64,000 bases of DNA, taken from positions 80,307,430-80,371,429 of the forward strand of contig NC_077227.1 in NCBI RefSeq assembly GCF_027887165.1. Direction: 5' to 3'. Under the pieces are notes generated by a model, which saw nothing but the letters and a program-made list of their open reading frames with translations, did no database searches and was not told where the DNA came from. Shown piece by piece: positions 11,782-21,715 of this stretch. Position numbers and translations under genes: made by a program. The stretch comes from Monodelphis domestica. Lineage: Eukaryota > Chordata > Mammalia > Didelphimorphia > Didelphidae. Position 1 is the first letter of the stretch. Every line of letters begins with the position of its first letter.

Positions 11782-12087
11782 AAATTATCTATTAATACAA
11801 ACCCCAATCATCTCCTACACTAATCTTCAATCTCTCCCTTTCTACTGAATCCCTCCCTAAGGTCTTTAAATATCCCAAGGTCTCCCCCAACCTTAAAAAA
11901 GAAAACTTTCACTAGAGGCTAACTTTTCCTCAAGTTATTATCCTATATCTCATCTCCCTTTCTCAGACTTTGGAAAGAGCTATCTATATTTGTGACCCCT
12001 AAGTTTTCTCCTCTAACTTCTTACCCATTTGCAATCTCTCATTAGACTTCTTATTGATGAAATTGCTCTTTCCAAAGATACCAATAT

Positions 12088-12170
12088 TTCTCTCTCTTTC
12101 TGTCTGTCTGTCTGTCTGTCTCTCTCCCCTTCCCTCCCTCTGACTCGTCTCTTTCTCTGTGTCTCTATCT
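12088..12170. repeat. (TCTG)n / (TC)n simple repeat
   Basis: Tracts of 'tctctctctttctg', about five 'tctg' units and 'tctctctcccc'. It directly abuts the 3' end of the antisense 7SL pseudogene and may have grown from its oligo(A) tail. Confidence 0.85.
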
Positions 12171-12184
12171 AGTTCTCTCTGGTT

Positions 12185-12502
12185 CTGGTCCTTAGCCTGG
12201 CCCTTCCCATTTTACCTAGATTAGAAGTACAGCATTCCCTCACATATTTGACACCACTACTATGTGGCATCAAAGTTCTGAACTGCTCCATTTCCAACCT
12301 GGGCTGATTCTCCCCTCCTTCCCTCTTATTGAGCCTGGAGATTCCTGGGATTCATGAGAGCTCCCCACCTTGTTGCCAGATTCAGTGTAGACACCTGATT
12401 GGCTTAGCCCACTGCAGTTTAGAAACCTCAAGCTCAAGCAATCCACCAGCCTCAGCCTCCAGGGTAGCTTATATTGCAGGCACCATCATCACATCTAGCC
12501 CC
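12185..12502 (-). pseudogene. 7SL RNA (SRP RNA) pseudogene
   Basis: On the + strand the order is 'agcctggccc', 'cactactatgtggcatcaaa', 'tgctccatttccaacctggg', 'ctccccaccttgttgc', 'actgcagtttagaaacctca', 'agctcaagcaatccaccagc', 'ctcagcctccagggtagctt', 'tgcaggcaccatc', 'atctagcccc'. This follows the reverse complement of mammalian 7SL RNA from its 3' end (gcccaggctgg) through the S domain (ctgctccgtttccgacctgggc) to its 5' end (cgcccggc), roughly over the full 300 nt. The S-domain part is present, so it is a copy of 7SL itself and not an Alu-like dimer. Substitutions are numerous, so it is almost certainly inactive. Ends are approximate. Confidence 0.75.
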
Positions 12503-12944
12503 ATGGCCTCTTAACTGTCAAATCTATTGGTCTCTTTCAAGTCCTCACCCTTCTTGATCTCTCTGTAGCATTTGATACCATTGATCACCACCTTTTCCTG
12601 GATATTGTTTTTTTCCTTTTTTTTGGTTTTTGTAGCATGACTTTTTTTCTCTGTCTCCGTCTACATATCTCTTTCTCAGTCTCTTTTGCTGCCTCATTAT
12701 CGATTTCATGCCCTCTAACTGTAGGTATCCCCCAAAGTTCTATTCTAGACTTCCTTCTTTCTATATACTCTCTCAATGACATCATCAGTATGGGTTTCAT
12801 TATCACCTTTATGTAGAAAACTCCCAGACCTACCTATCCAACTCTGGTATTTCCTCTGAGTTCCAGTCCCCAATGAACTGAGACAAAGAAGTCAAATGAC
12901 TTCCTCAGGGTCACACAAATGGTAACATTTGTAATAGTGGGATT

Positions 12945-13445
12945 TGGTAGGGGAATAAACAAGAAGGAAACATATAAAAATCAGATTTATTGTTTGGGAA
13001 AAGGAGGAAGGAAAAGGGTTTAGGAGAATTATTACAATTAATCTTAAACCCTAATTTCTGTAAATCTATCTTAACCTAACTTATCTAAGCTAAAACAATA
13101 AGTTTCCCCAATAACCAAATCTCACAAGTGGAGTCCAATCAAATGGGCCAGGATCTTCATATGGAAACTGTCCAAAACAGGTCCAGTGGAAAAGTGAGTC
13201 CTCAGTCCTCTATTCAAGCTGCCAGCAGCCAGTTCAAAAGATTCCTCTCTTCAGCTGGTATCACCAAAAGCCAGAAACCTGTTTTCAAACCTCCAACCCA
13301 AGGTCCTTCAGGAGAGAAGTACCAAGACTTTGGGACCTTAGAATCTTTACCCAGATCCTGACACCCATGTGAGTCACATGCTCCTGTCACTCACTCTAAC
13401 CTTTGCATTACACAGTCTTTTGCAAAACGTCCTCTCCCTGTCACA
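12945..13445 (-). mobile_element. Solo LTR inserted in a SINE
   Basis: 501 bp, with TG...CA ends when read on the minus strand ('tgtgacaggg' to 'cctacca'). The flanks are gatt / catt, a near 4-bp duplication, and the surrounding SINE reads through when the LTR is removed. A polyadenylation-like AATAAA lies on the minus strand near 12,985. The 77-codon frame at 13128-13361 lies wholly inside and is not a gene. Confidence 0.6.
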
Positions 13446-13471
13446 CATTTGAACTCAAATTCTCTGAGTTA

Positions 13472-13757
13472 GGGCAGCTAGGTGGCACCATGCATAGAGT
13501 GCCAATGGAGTCAGGAAGACCTGAGTTCAAATCTGGCCTCAGATACTTACGAGCTTTGTGATCCTGGGTAAATCATTTCACCCTGTTTGCCTTGGTTTCC
13601 TCATATGTAAAATGAGCTGGAGAAGGAAATGGCAAAGCACTCCAGTATCTTTTTCAAGAAAACTCCAAATAGAATCATGAAGAGTCAGACACCACTGAAA
13701 AATAACTAAACACCAACAGTTAGGACACAACTGAAAATGACTCAACCATAACAACCT
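13472..13757 (+). repeat. Marsupial MAR1-type SINE
   Basis: Nearly complete: 'gggcagctaggtggcacc', 'gacctgagttcaaatctggc', 'ctcagatacttac', 'tcatatgtaaaatgagctgg', 'agaaggaaatggcaaagcac', 'agagtcagacaccactg'. The tRNA-like B box is 'gagttcaaatc'. The duplicated flanks are about 'ctctgagtt / ctcttgagt'. Confidence 0.85.
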
Positions 13758-13799
13758 CTTGAGTCCAGGTCCAGTGCTCTATCCATTGTGGCACCTAGC

Positions 13800-13990
13800 G
13801 AATGCCCACACATTATCTCGCTGGAGCCTCACAACAGCTCTGTGAGATACATCCTATGAGTATTATTATCTTTACAGATGAGGAAACACAAGGAAACTGG
13901 GGATTAATTGAGCTTAAATGACTTGCCATTGTTTACATATTTCTCAACCTTAAAAGGCAGGTCTTCCTGACTCTTAACTCCAGGAAAGAA
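13800..13990 (-). repeat. MIR-like SINE, antisense
   Basis: 'gcctcacaacagctctgtga', 'attattatctttacagatga', 'ggaaacacaaggaaactg' and 'aaatgacttgcc' are the antisense MIR core. Confidence 0.65.
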
Positions 13991-14318
13991 ACTGCAAAAC
14001 CCTGCCAATTTTCCATGATGCCCTTTCCATATCTAAAGATCCCTTCTTTTTGCTAGAGAACTCCTTTCCCATAAGACATGGGTGGACACAATTTGAATCT
14101 TGTCTTTTTTTCCCCCTTATTATCACTGGAATACACAATTAAGCCATTACAACAATTCCGGGATGATTCTGACTAATCCTGCTTCCTCCGGTGGCAGATA
14201 GGTGTTGCCATTAAATGCATCACAAAGTGGCTTGATATAAAATGTTCTTGTTTCTCCATAAGAACACTGTGATTACCATTGGTTGTGCCCTTGACCCAAA
14301 CTCATCATCAAATCATCT

Positions 14319-14560
14319 AACTAATCAATAAGCATTTATGAAGTATTTACAATATTCCGGGCACTGTGCTAAGTGCTATAGATACAAAGAAACATAAAAA
14401 ACAAAGTTCCTACCTTTAAGGAGCTTAATACATAAACCAGAACATATAAGCTATACAGTAGAAACATGACGATCTTAGAGGATCTACTAGCACCTGGGGA
14501 AACTAGGAAAGGCCCCCTGAAATAAAGGATCTGTAATGAATGATCAGTTCATACCATGAG
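14319..14560 (+). repeat. Interspersed repeat, 'aataagcattta...gggcactgtgct' type
   Basis: Same family as 1694-1800: 'tcaataagcatttatgaag', 'cgggcactgtgctaagtgct', 'acaaagttcctaccttta', 'aggagctta'. It runs on through 'gaaaggccccctgaaata'. Confidence 0.65.
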
Positions 14561-14621
14561 TTATGTATTCCAAGTCTTTTCTCCAAATCCAATGATATTT
14601 CCAAATTATGTAACCTCAATT

Positions 14622-14815
14622 CTTTTTTTTTAAACCCTTATATTCCATCTTGGAATCAATACTAAGTATTGGTTCCAAGGCAGCAAGAGTTAGGCAATTG
14701 GGGTTAAGAAACTTACCCAGGGTCACACAGTTAGGAAGTGTCTAAAGTCAGCTTTGAACCCAGGACCTCCAGTTTGTAGGCCTGGCTCTCAATCCATTGA
14801 GCCACCTAACTGCCT
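14622..14815 (-). repeat. Marsupial-type tRNA-derived SINE, antisense
   Basis: T-run, then 'aaacccttatattccat', 'aagtattggttccaaggcag', 'cccagggtcacacagttagg', 'aacccaggacctccag', 'ccattgagccacctaactgc'. Full-length copy of the 'gggcagctgggtagctcag' SINE. Confidence 0.85.
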
Positions 14816-15184
14816 CTCTAATCTCATTTTTCTTTAGAAAAATCTCTAATCTCATACAAAGGGCCTAGAGTAGGGGGTTCTTCCTCTTATGGCTATCCCA
14901 CTGACTCTACCTTTTGCTTGTGTTGGCCACACGCAAAGGGCTAAAAGATAGGTATCAAATTCCTTCCTAGGAAAGAACACCCAGCCTTCTAAAGCTTAAC
15001 GGACTGTTTTAAATTGGATTGTTACTGACTCCCATTCACAGGTAGGATGTCTCGATAAAGACCTAATCTTTTCCATCGTTCAAGAGTAAGGTCAAATATC
15101 CTTTCCCCCAAATAACATACTGACTTCCCTAAACTGGAAAATTATGTAGGACTCTCAACAGCCTGTTGTCAAGCCAAGTGAAAT

Positions 15185-15490
15185 TTAAAAAAAAACATTT
15201 ATTAAGTGCCTAACCTGTGCTAGGCACAGGATACAAAGAAAAGCAAAAAAAAAAAGCAAAACAAAAACAAACCTCAGGCCCTGATCTCAAGAACTATGGT
15301 GATGGAGGAAACAACATACAAACAACTAGGTAGAAATTAGACATTCAGAAAAGATAAAAGGCACAATGGAAAGGGAAGACATTATCATCTAAGAAGACTA
15401 GGAAAGGTTACCTGGAGTAGGTGGGACATTGAGCTGCTTTGAAAGAAAAGTCAAGGGAACTAAAAGATGAGAAAATAGAACAGTCTAGGT
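15185..15490 (+). repeat. Interspersed repeat, same family as 14319
   Basis: 'aacatttattaagtgcctaa', 'cctgtgctaggcacagg', 'ccctgatctcaagaa', 'caaacaactaggtagaaatt', 'ctaggaaaggttacctggag'. It extends about 300 bp into the second half of the family. Confidence 0.7.
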
Positions 15491-16049
15491 ATGAGAGGCA
15501 GCTAGTTCAAAGGCACTTTGATGAGAGTTCGATTGTTGGAGTGTCATGTTTGAGGAACTTTTGGGGGGGGGCAGTATTTCTTTCATATAATATACATAAA
15601 ACAGCATAACCTGAAAGAAGACCAGAAAGGTAAGAAGACACGAAGCGATATTTGTGCACAAAAGCCTCATCTCATTTCTTCCATCTTGCCCTGAAGCTGC
15701 AGTTCTGATACTTTCTGGTGTAATCTCTGCTTGCAATGTCCATCCCACAGAGGCTCTAGAAACTATTACCATCTCTTTATGGTTAAAAGACAAAAACAGC
15801 TCAAATAGAAAAATGAGACAAAGCTGTCATTGGCAATTTGGAAGTGATAGCTAAGAAAATGGTTTCATGTAAACTAGATCTCTCTATCTATTCTCCAGGG
15901 AGAGGATATGTGATCCATAAGGATCTATTTGCTAAATAGAGGAGAGTGACTCTCCTAAATGATAGCTTGAGTGAAGATGGAAGTGATTATTTCCTCCTGT
16001 GGTTGGGAACCTTCTGTGTCCAGAAGAAAGGATATAGACACGCCCTTTT
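15491..16049. other. Intergenic, no gene seen
   Basis: No repeat family recognised with confidence. The 102-codon minus frame at 15485-15793 has a hydrophobic stretch, but I see no splice sites or similarity that would support a gene. Confidence 0.4.
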
Positions 16050-16280
16050 CTATTTTTTTAATTAATTTATTTTTTTTAAGTTTTGGTAAATGACCAAAAA
16101 TTTTTGGTAAAATTTATTTGGTAAATATTATTTATTTGCTAAGATTAATTTAGAATATTTTCCATGGTTACACAATTCATGTTCTTTTCCTGCCCTCCCT
16201 CTATCCCCCTCCCATAGCCAATGCGCAAGTCCTCTGGGTTTTACATGTGTATGACCTCTTTTCTGAGGAAGCTGTTTTAA
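16050..16280 (-). mobile_element. LINE1 3' UTR, antisense
   Basis: 'tttagaatattttccatgg', 'ttacacaattcatgttcttt', 'ccctctatccccctcccata', 'gccaatgcgcaagtcc' and 'gggttttacatgtgt' match the antisense L1 3' ends at 24,690 and 36,170. Confidence 0.65.
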
Positions 16281-16369
16281 GCTTTATCTTATGAAAAGAA
16301 TTTTGAGGTGAGATTTTACTTGATTTCTGTGGAGATAAAGTGCATGGTATTAAGATTGATTTTTCAATG

Positions 16370-16680
16370 AGGGGATGTCCATCAATTGGGGAATGGCTGA
16401 ACAAATTGAGGTCCATATTGGTAATGGAATACTACTGTACTATAAGAAATGATAAGCAAGATGATTTCAGAAAAAGCTAGAAAGATCTGCAGGAACTGAT
16501 GCAGAGAGAAATGAGCAGAATTGGGGAAAATTATACACACTAACAGAAATTTTGGACAGTCTGTAAAAATTTGACTACTCTCAGCAATGCACTGATCTTG
16601 GATAATCCTGAAAGACTTATGATGAGGAATGCTAACCACCTCTAATGAAAGAACTGTTGAAGTCATCTTTCACATTGGTG
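16370..16680 (+). mobile_element. LINE1 ORF2 C-terminal end
   Basis: Sense text 'ccatcaattggggaatggct', 'gaacaaattgaggtcc', 'ggaatactactgtactataa', 'gaactgatgcagagagaaat', 'gagcagaattggggaaaatt'. It encodes a broken copy of the ORF2 tail that is present in antisense at 22,069-22,485. Confidence 0.8.
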
Positions 16681-16742
16681 TATCTTTGGTCTTATTTTGG
16701 GGGTTTGGTTATGTATGAGTGTGCTCTTACAATAATGACCAA

Positions 16743-17412
16743 TGTGAATTTTAGTTTTACTCCACCCTGCTTAGTCTTTAGAAATTCTAGCAACCAGGAA
16801 TGTATACACCCCTACTTAAGGATTAAGTGTTGAGAAGGATGGCCTATGACAACATGTGCTAACAAGTGACAAATAAGAAACAACTGACAGACCCCCTGGA
16901 CTGTCCTAAGTCAAGCTTAAGCTACTATTGGTACATGTGAGATGCAGGAAGTGATGTAAAGAATAGTCTACATATTTTTGTGTCACTTCCTCTTTTGCCT
17001 CTCACTCTCTCAGTCTCAGAGACGTTGGGCTCTTTCAGAGATGTTGGTTTTTTTCTGTGTTGGGAGCTCATAGCGGCATCCTTGGCATCTTGCTGGTTTG
17101 GTGTTTGTGGATTGCTGGTGAAGTGACTGGGGGAAGCTCTGAACCGTGGGTTAGGTGAGGCGTCTTCCCTGAGCAACCTTGGTGAGGTGACTGATTCCTC
17201 CTTTCCTCCTTTCCTTGACCTCCAACTCCTATCTGGCTTGCCAGAGCAGCCCAATTCCCTTTTCTCTCTCTTTTCCTAATTTCTTCCCTCTATTGTAATT
17301 AAACCACCATAAAAATCCAAAACTGACTTGAGTATTTTATTGGGATAGAATCTTTATCCCTGGCAACTAATAGTATAATATATTCAGTCAACACCCTAAT
17401 TTTTACTCAACA
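16743..17412 (+). mobile_element. Solo LTR, family A' copy 1, TSD CCAA
   Basis: 670 bp from 'tgtgaattttag' to '...tttttactcaaca', flanked by CCAA on both sides (16739-16742, 17413-17416). It aligns throughout with 29870-30578: 'ggaatgtatacacccctact', 'gattaagtgttgag', 'aacaactgacagaccccctg', 'aagcttaagct', 'ggtacatgtgaga', 'aggaagtgatgta', 'aactcctatctggcttgcca'. The 109-codon minus frame at 16925-17254 is inside the LTR and not a gene. Confidence 0.85.
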
Positions 17413-17416
17413 CCAA

Positions 17417-18929
17417 TATGGAAGTGTTTTGCATGACAATTTAAATTTTTTTAAAAGATTGATTTTTCATTTGTAAAAAAGAAGTTAATTAGAAATATAT
17501 TGGGGGTTTGAGGTAACTAAGACTATGATATTGATCATAGCCAAAATATAATCATTCCATGTCTTTATTATTAACTTCATTAGCTAATAACTAATTAATT
17601 TCATAAGCTACTAAGTTGTAGTTATTTCATGAGTTTGATATTTGTCTAAATATAGAAAAATATAAGTAATTTCTGTTAGGAAAAGAGGTTTCTTTTGTTT
17701 GTTAAATAATGAATACTTAATGATATGGACTGGGAAATTTGGTCTCCACCCAATTACTTAATGAGAAAGATATTACAAATATATTAATGAAAAGAAATTA
17801 CCCTATAGTATAGTAATATACTACTACATCATTCTTAATATTTGGAGGACAATATGAAATATGCATTGAAACCAAGTGGTAGACTAAGAAAAAGTGAAAT
17901 GAAAAAAGCATGTGGCCAATCCCAGTTTAAATCAAGTCAAATCTTTATTAAGTGTCTATTATGTATCAGACTAAACACTAGGGATAAAAAGAAAGACAAA
18001 AAACCCTATCCCTATACTCAAAGAGCTCATAGTCCAATAGAAGAGACATTGTGCAAGTAACTATGTACAATAAAGATAGAAGAGGAGATGGAGTATCTAG
18101 TTGAGACAAATGCTACTAGTAATGTTTTCTAGAAAGGTAAATTTGTGAAAAGTAGAGAATAACTTTTTTTTTCATTTCATAAAGCTGTTCTAAGTCACCA
18201 CCTCACCTTTAAAATAGTCCAAAATCTATCCTTAGTTGATAAGGGAAAACAAAAGAATTAATCTCAATAAAAAGATAAGAGATTCATTAAGAGTATTTGC
18301 AAAATTAGCATTTCTTCTAGTAAAACCAATTGTTTCCATTTTTTAGCATAGAGACAGGAAGATGATAATTAAAAATAATGGAAGGAAAATTATTTTTGCT
18401 ACCTCTCTGTTCCTTAAATATAGCTATTTAACATCATTTGGTCTCTTGGGTCTTGGAATCTCTACTCCACATCAGGAACACTGGGACCTCATTAACACAT
18501 CATGTAAAAAACAACCCATTCTCACAATTTTCTGCCAAAAGATAAAACAGATACAAATGTTCAAAATTGTTTGGTAAACTGCAAACCTTTTATGCAGTAT
18601 TCTATATATTACAGAATACACTTGTACAGAAGAGAAAGAGGAAACTTTTTTAAAAAATTCTGTAACTGCATAGGAAACTAGATATTGCATATATATATAC
18701 ATACATACATATATCTTTTAATCATTTTCATTTCCTTTGAAAAGATAAGTACAAAATAACGGAAATTATGATATGATGTTAGAGAGGACTTGTTGTTGCT
18801 TTGTGATTCATGTTTTCCTGGAGAGGTTATAAGGAATATTCAGAAAAGAGAATAGAGTCCAACTGGTAAAACTTAATTAGGCAGCTTTCCTCTAGTACCA
18901 TTGCTGTTGCCCTCTCTATAGAAGGTGCT
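17417..18929. other. AT-rich intergenic stretch
   Basis: At 17,935-18,110 there is another copy of the 'ttattaagtgtctatta...cactagggataaa' repeat. The rest is AT-rich and unassigned. No exon is supported. Confidence 0.5.
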
Positions 18930-19260
18930 GGATTTTTTAAAATTAAATTTTAATTTTTTCAATGAACAAATTATCTTTCTTTTCTTCTCATGCCTCCTAC
19001 TGAAAAAAGAAAGAAAAACAAAACTTCTTTAACAAATATGTATAGACAAGAAAAATAAATTCCCTTCACTGGCTTTGACCCATAAAATGTATGTCTTAAT
19101 CCACATACTGACCTCTGTCAAGAACTAACATGATTTATCATAAATCCTCTGGAATCATGGTTGGTCATTGAATTGATTAAAATTCTTAATCATTAAATCT
19201 GTTGGTCTCTACAAAATTGTTGTATAAATTATTCTAATTCTGCTGATTTCACAATCCACA
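18930..19260 (-). mobile_element. LINE1 3' region, antisense (second subtype)
   Basis: 'ttcttctcatgcctcctac', 'aacaaatatgtatagaca', 'aaataaattcccttcactgg', 'ataaaatgtatgtcttaatc', 'cctctggaatcatggttggt', 'cattgaattgatt'. This is the antisense 3' UTR and ORF2 tail of an L1-like element with a UTR different from the 36,170 type. Confidence 0.6.
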
Positions 19261-19504
19261 AAACTCTCCCTTGCTTCAAATATCTTGAACTCTAGAACTG
19301 TTCCCTGGGGAATCGTTGTTGAGCTTGTTAAAGGTTGACAGGGGAGTGGCTGACCTTTTTCTAGTTAATGGTTAACCATCCTTTCCAATTACTCAGAAAT
19401 TTTTTCATACTTTGTAAACAAAAAAAAAAACATTTTGGTACTGATGTTATCTGTCCCTTACTTTTCATAATTAAATCAAGTAGCTGAAGATGGGAAACAA
19501 AATT

Positions 19505-19530
19505 CCCCCCCCCCCCGTCCTCCCCCCCAC
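19505..19530. repeat. Poly-C tract
   Basis: Two C-runs, 'cccccccccccc' and 'ccccccc', separated by 'gtcct'. A low-complexity site prone to assembly error. Confidence 0.8.
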
Positions 19531-19839
19531 TCCTCACTCTACCACACATTATATTTGTCATTATGTTGAATTCTGCTCACACCCACAATGCACCTTTTCA
19601 TTGCCTGAACAGTGAAAATCTTTTTTTTCCATTCTTAAGGCAATTGTTTCATTGCATGTATTGAAGACATGTCACACCAATAAAATACTGTTTCTAAAGA
19701 TATACGGCCAATGTTTCTGGGAAGTTTAGAGCTATTATACTTAAAGTTTAGAGTTATTAAAAATATTTTTTAAAAGTTATTAAAAGAGTGAAGTGAAGTG
19801 AAGAACTTCATAAAATGAGTCCTGTTCAATTATTGGGAC

Positions 19840-20140
19840 TGTTATTTATTTATTAATTTATTGATTAATAAATGAAGCTATTGGCCAGGGCAGTCTTTCC
19901 TAGTGAAAGACACACCAAACTGAAGTTACAGGCAGTTTTTATAGGGTTACATGCATGCAAGATAAAACACAAGCTTAAACAACATCATGAATGATATATT
20001 GCCTTAAACAATGCCATTAATGAGTTATGGCCCTAATGACCAGGGCAAAATGACCGGGGCAAGCAAGCCTTGTTTTACAGAAGCAAAATGTGCCATTATC
20101 ATTCGGGTACAAGATATTTCATATTGTATATCTTAACTGG
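19840..20140 (-). mobile_element. Putative LTR fragment, antisense
   Basis: On the minus strand an AATAAA-type signal (+ strand 'tttattgattaataaat') is followed upstream by 'ctattggccagggcagtctt', 'ggcagtttttatagggtt' (TATA-like on the minus strand) and 'ccagggcaaaatgaccgggg'. The organisation resembles an LTR. No second copy or duplication confirms it. Confidence 0.35.
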
Positions 20141-20168
20141 ATTTATTTCTTCATTGTTAGTGAGGGGT

Positions 20169-20942
20169 CTGATATATCTCGTTTAGTTGCACCTTGCTTT
20201 GTTGCATCTATTTTGTAGAGACTGCATTTCTTTTTTCACAAATTGAAGGTTTGTGGCAACCTTGCTTCAAGTTTCTATCAGTGCCATTTTTCTGATTGCA
20301 TGTGCTCACATCATGTCTCTGTGTCATATTTTAGTAATTCTCACACTAATCCAGATTTTCCCATTATTATATATCTGTTATGATGATCTGTGATCTATGA
20401 TCTTTGAAATTACTATTGTAATTGTTTTGGGGTGCCACAAACCACGCCGGTATAAAAGGCAAACTTATTCAATGTTGGTTTGTTCTGACTTCACCAACTA
20501 TCTATTTCCAGACTCTTTCCCTCTCCTTGGGTTTCCCTATTCTCTGAGACCAATTAATAGGCTAATTAAAAGCCCTATAATGGACTATAAGTGTCTGAGT
20601 GAAAGAAAGAGTCAATCAATGTGGCAAACTTCACTTTTGGCTTATTTTTAGAAATTGCCACAACCTTCAGCAACCACCACTCTGATCAGTCAGCAGCCAT
20701 TAATATCAAGTCAAGACCCTCCACCAGCAAAAAGTTTATGACTCTCTGAAGATGATTGTTAGCATTTTTACCATTATGTTAAAATTGAAATAATCATTTT
20801 AAATATAATACTATTACACACTTAACATTCTCCAGTATAGTGTACTAGGGAACCAAAAAATTCATATGACTAGCTTTATGGTGATATTTGATTTATTGTG
20901 GTGGTCTCGAACCAAACCTGCAATATCTCTGAGGTTTGCCTG
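20169..20942. mobile_element. Tigger1-like DNA transposon, internally deleted
   Basis: The right end 'gtggtctcgaaccaaacctg' and 'caatatctctgaggtttgcc' and the left part 'cacaaattgaaggtttgtgg', 'tcatgtctctgtgtcatatt', 'attactattgtaattgtttt', 'ggggtgccacaaaccac' match the two ends of Tigger1 (pogo/Tc1-mariner group). About 0.77 kb remains of an element that is about 2.4 kb when complete, so most of the transposase is missing. The open frame at 20397-20651 is part of it and not a host gene. Confidence 0.75.
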
Positions 20943-21519
20943 AAATGCAAAGGCCTGACTCCTGACAAAAAAGAAAAAGAAGAAAAACAAAAGACAAGGC
21001 AAAAGTTTACTCCATGAAATGTTATAAGGAATGTTCAATGCTCCACAAGGAGTCAGGCACACAGTCCAGGTGATTCTGGCAGAAAAAAAGATAGAAAGAG
21101 TTCAGAAGAGAAAGGTATCAGAGAGTAGGGTGAAAGAAACCAAAAAAGGAGGCTAGGGCATTGATAAAATTGAACTACATAATTTTATCTAGAGCAAACC
21201 ATCAGTTTTCCCTCTCCCAAATAGGGCAGAAATCTGGCTGGATTATCAAGATCCTTAGTACTTTCCATTTTAAAAAAACAGTAGAGAAAAAGAAATCAAA
21301 ATGAGAAAAAATATGATCAGAAATCATCTGCAACACATTTTACAACAATGAAGCACCCAAAATGATGTTTACAGATAAGATAATATGTTATGAATGGGGT
21401 TTTAGTATAGGTAAGGTCTCGGTCACCAAGAGACTACCACTAGTTAGTATAGGTAAAAATTAAAAGTTAGAGTTTATTTTTTAATTATTATTTTAACATT
21501 TTAATTATTAAAATGGTCA

Positions 21520-21705
21520 AAGAATATTAACAAACATTGACAAAAGAATTGCAAACTATTTAATCATATGAAAGAATGTTTCACACACTAATAATAGGAA
21601 AAATACAAATAAACAAATATAATTTTTTCTCACAAGTTAGTAGAGGTGACAAAAGATGGCAATGGTCAATGTTAGGGGGGTTATGGGAAAATTAGCAAAC
21701 TGGTA
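21520..21705 (+). mobile_element. LINE1 ORF2 fragment, sense
   Basis: 'acaaataaacaaatataatt', 'cacaagttagtagaggtgac', 'aaaagatggcaatggtcaat', 'gttaggggggttatgggaaa', 'ttagcaaactggtaca' follows the ORF2 text upstream of the C-terminal end. A similar piece is at 59,250. Confidence 0.6.
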
Positions 21706-21715
21706 CATTATTATT

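Larger units (their letters stand above)
11810..12890 (+). mobile_element. CR1/L2-type LINE remnant, interrupted
   Basis: Two parts are visible. At 11,810-12,090 the text runs like the RT region ('cctcaagttattatcctat', 'tctcattagacttctta'). At 12,530-12,840 it continues with 'gatctctctgtagcatttga', 'taccattgatcaccacc' and a 'PQSSILD' type RT motif near 12,730. Between them sit a CTGT microsatellite and the 7SL pseudogene, which probably inserted into the LINE. Confidence 0.6.
12870..13800 (-). repeat. SINE (MIR/THER-like) split by two later insertions
   Basis: The SINE begins 'tgagacaaagaagtcaaatg', 'ctcagggtcacacaaatgg', 'gtaatagtgggatt', breaks at 12944, resumes at 13446 with 'catttgaactcaaattctct', breaks again at about 13471, and resumes at about 13758 with 'ctcttgagtccaggtccagt' and 'gctctatccattgtggcacc'. 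The gaps are an LTR (12945-13445) and a MAR1 SINE (13472-13757). Confidence 0.65.

Noticed and set aside
15485..15793. 102-codon minus frame with a hydrophobic segment
   Set aside because: No similarity, splice sites or start context; length is compatible with chance.
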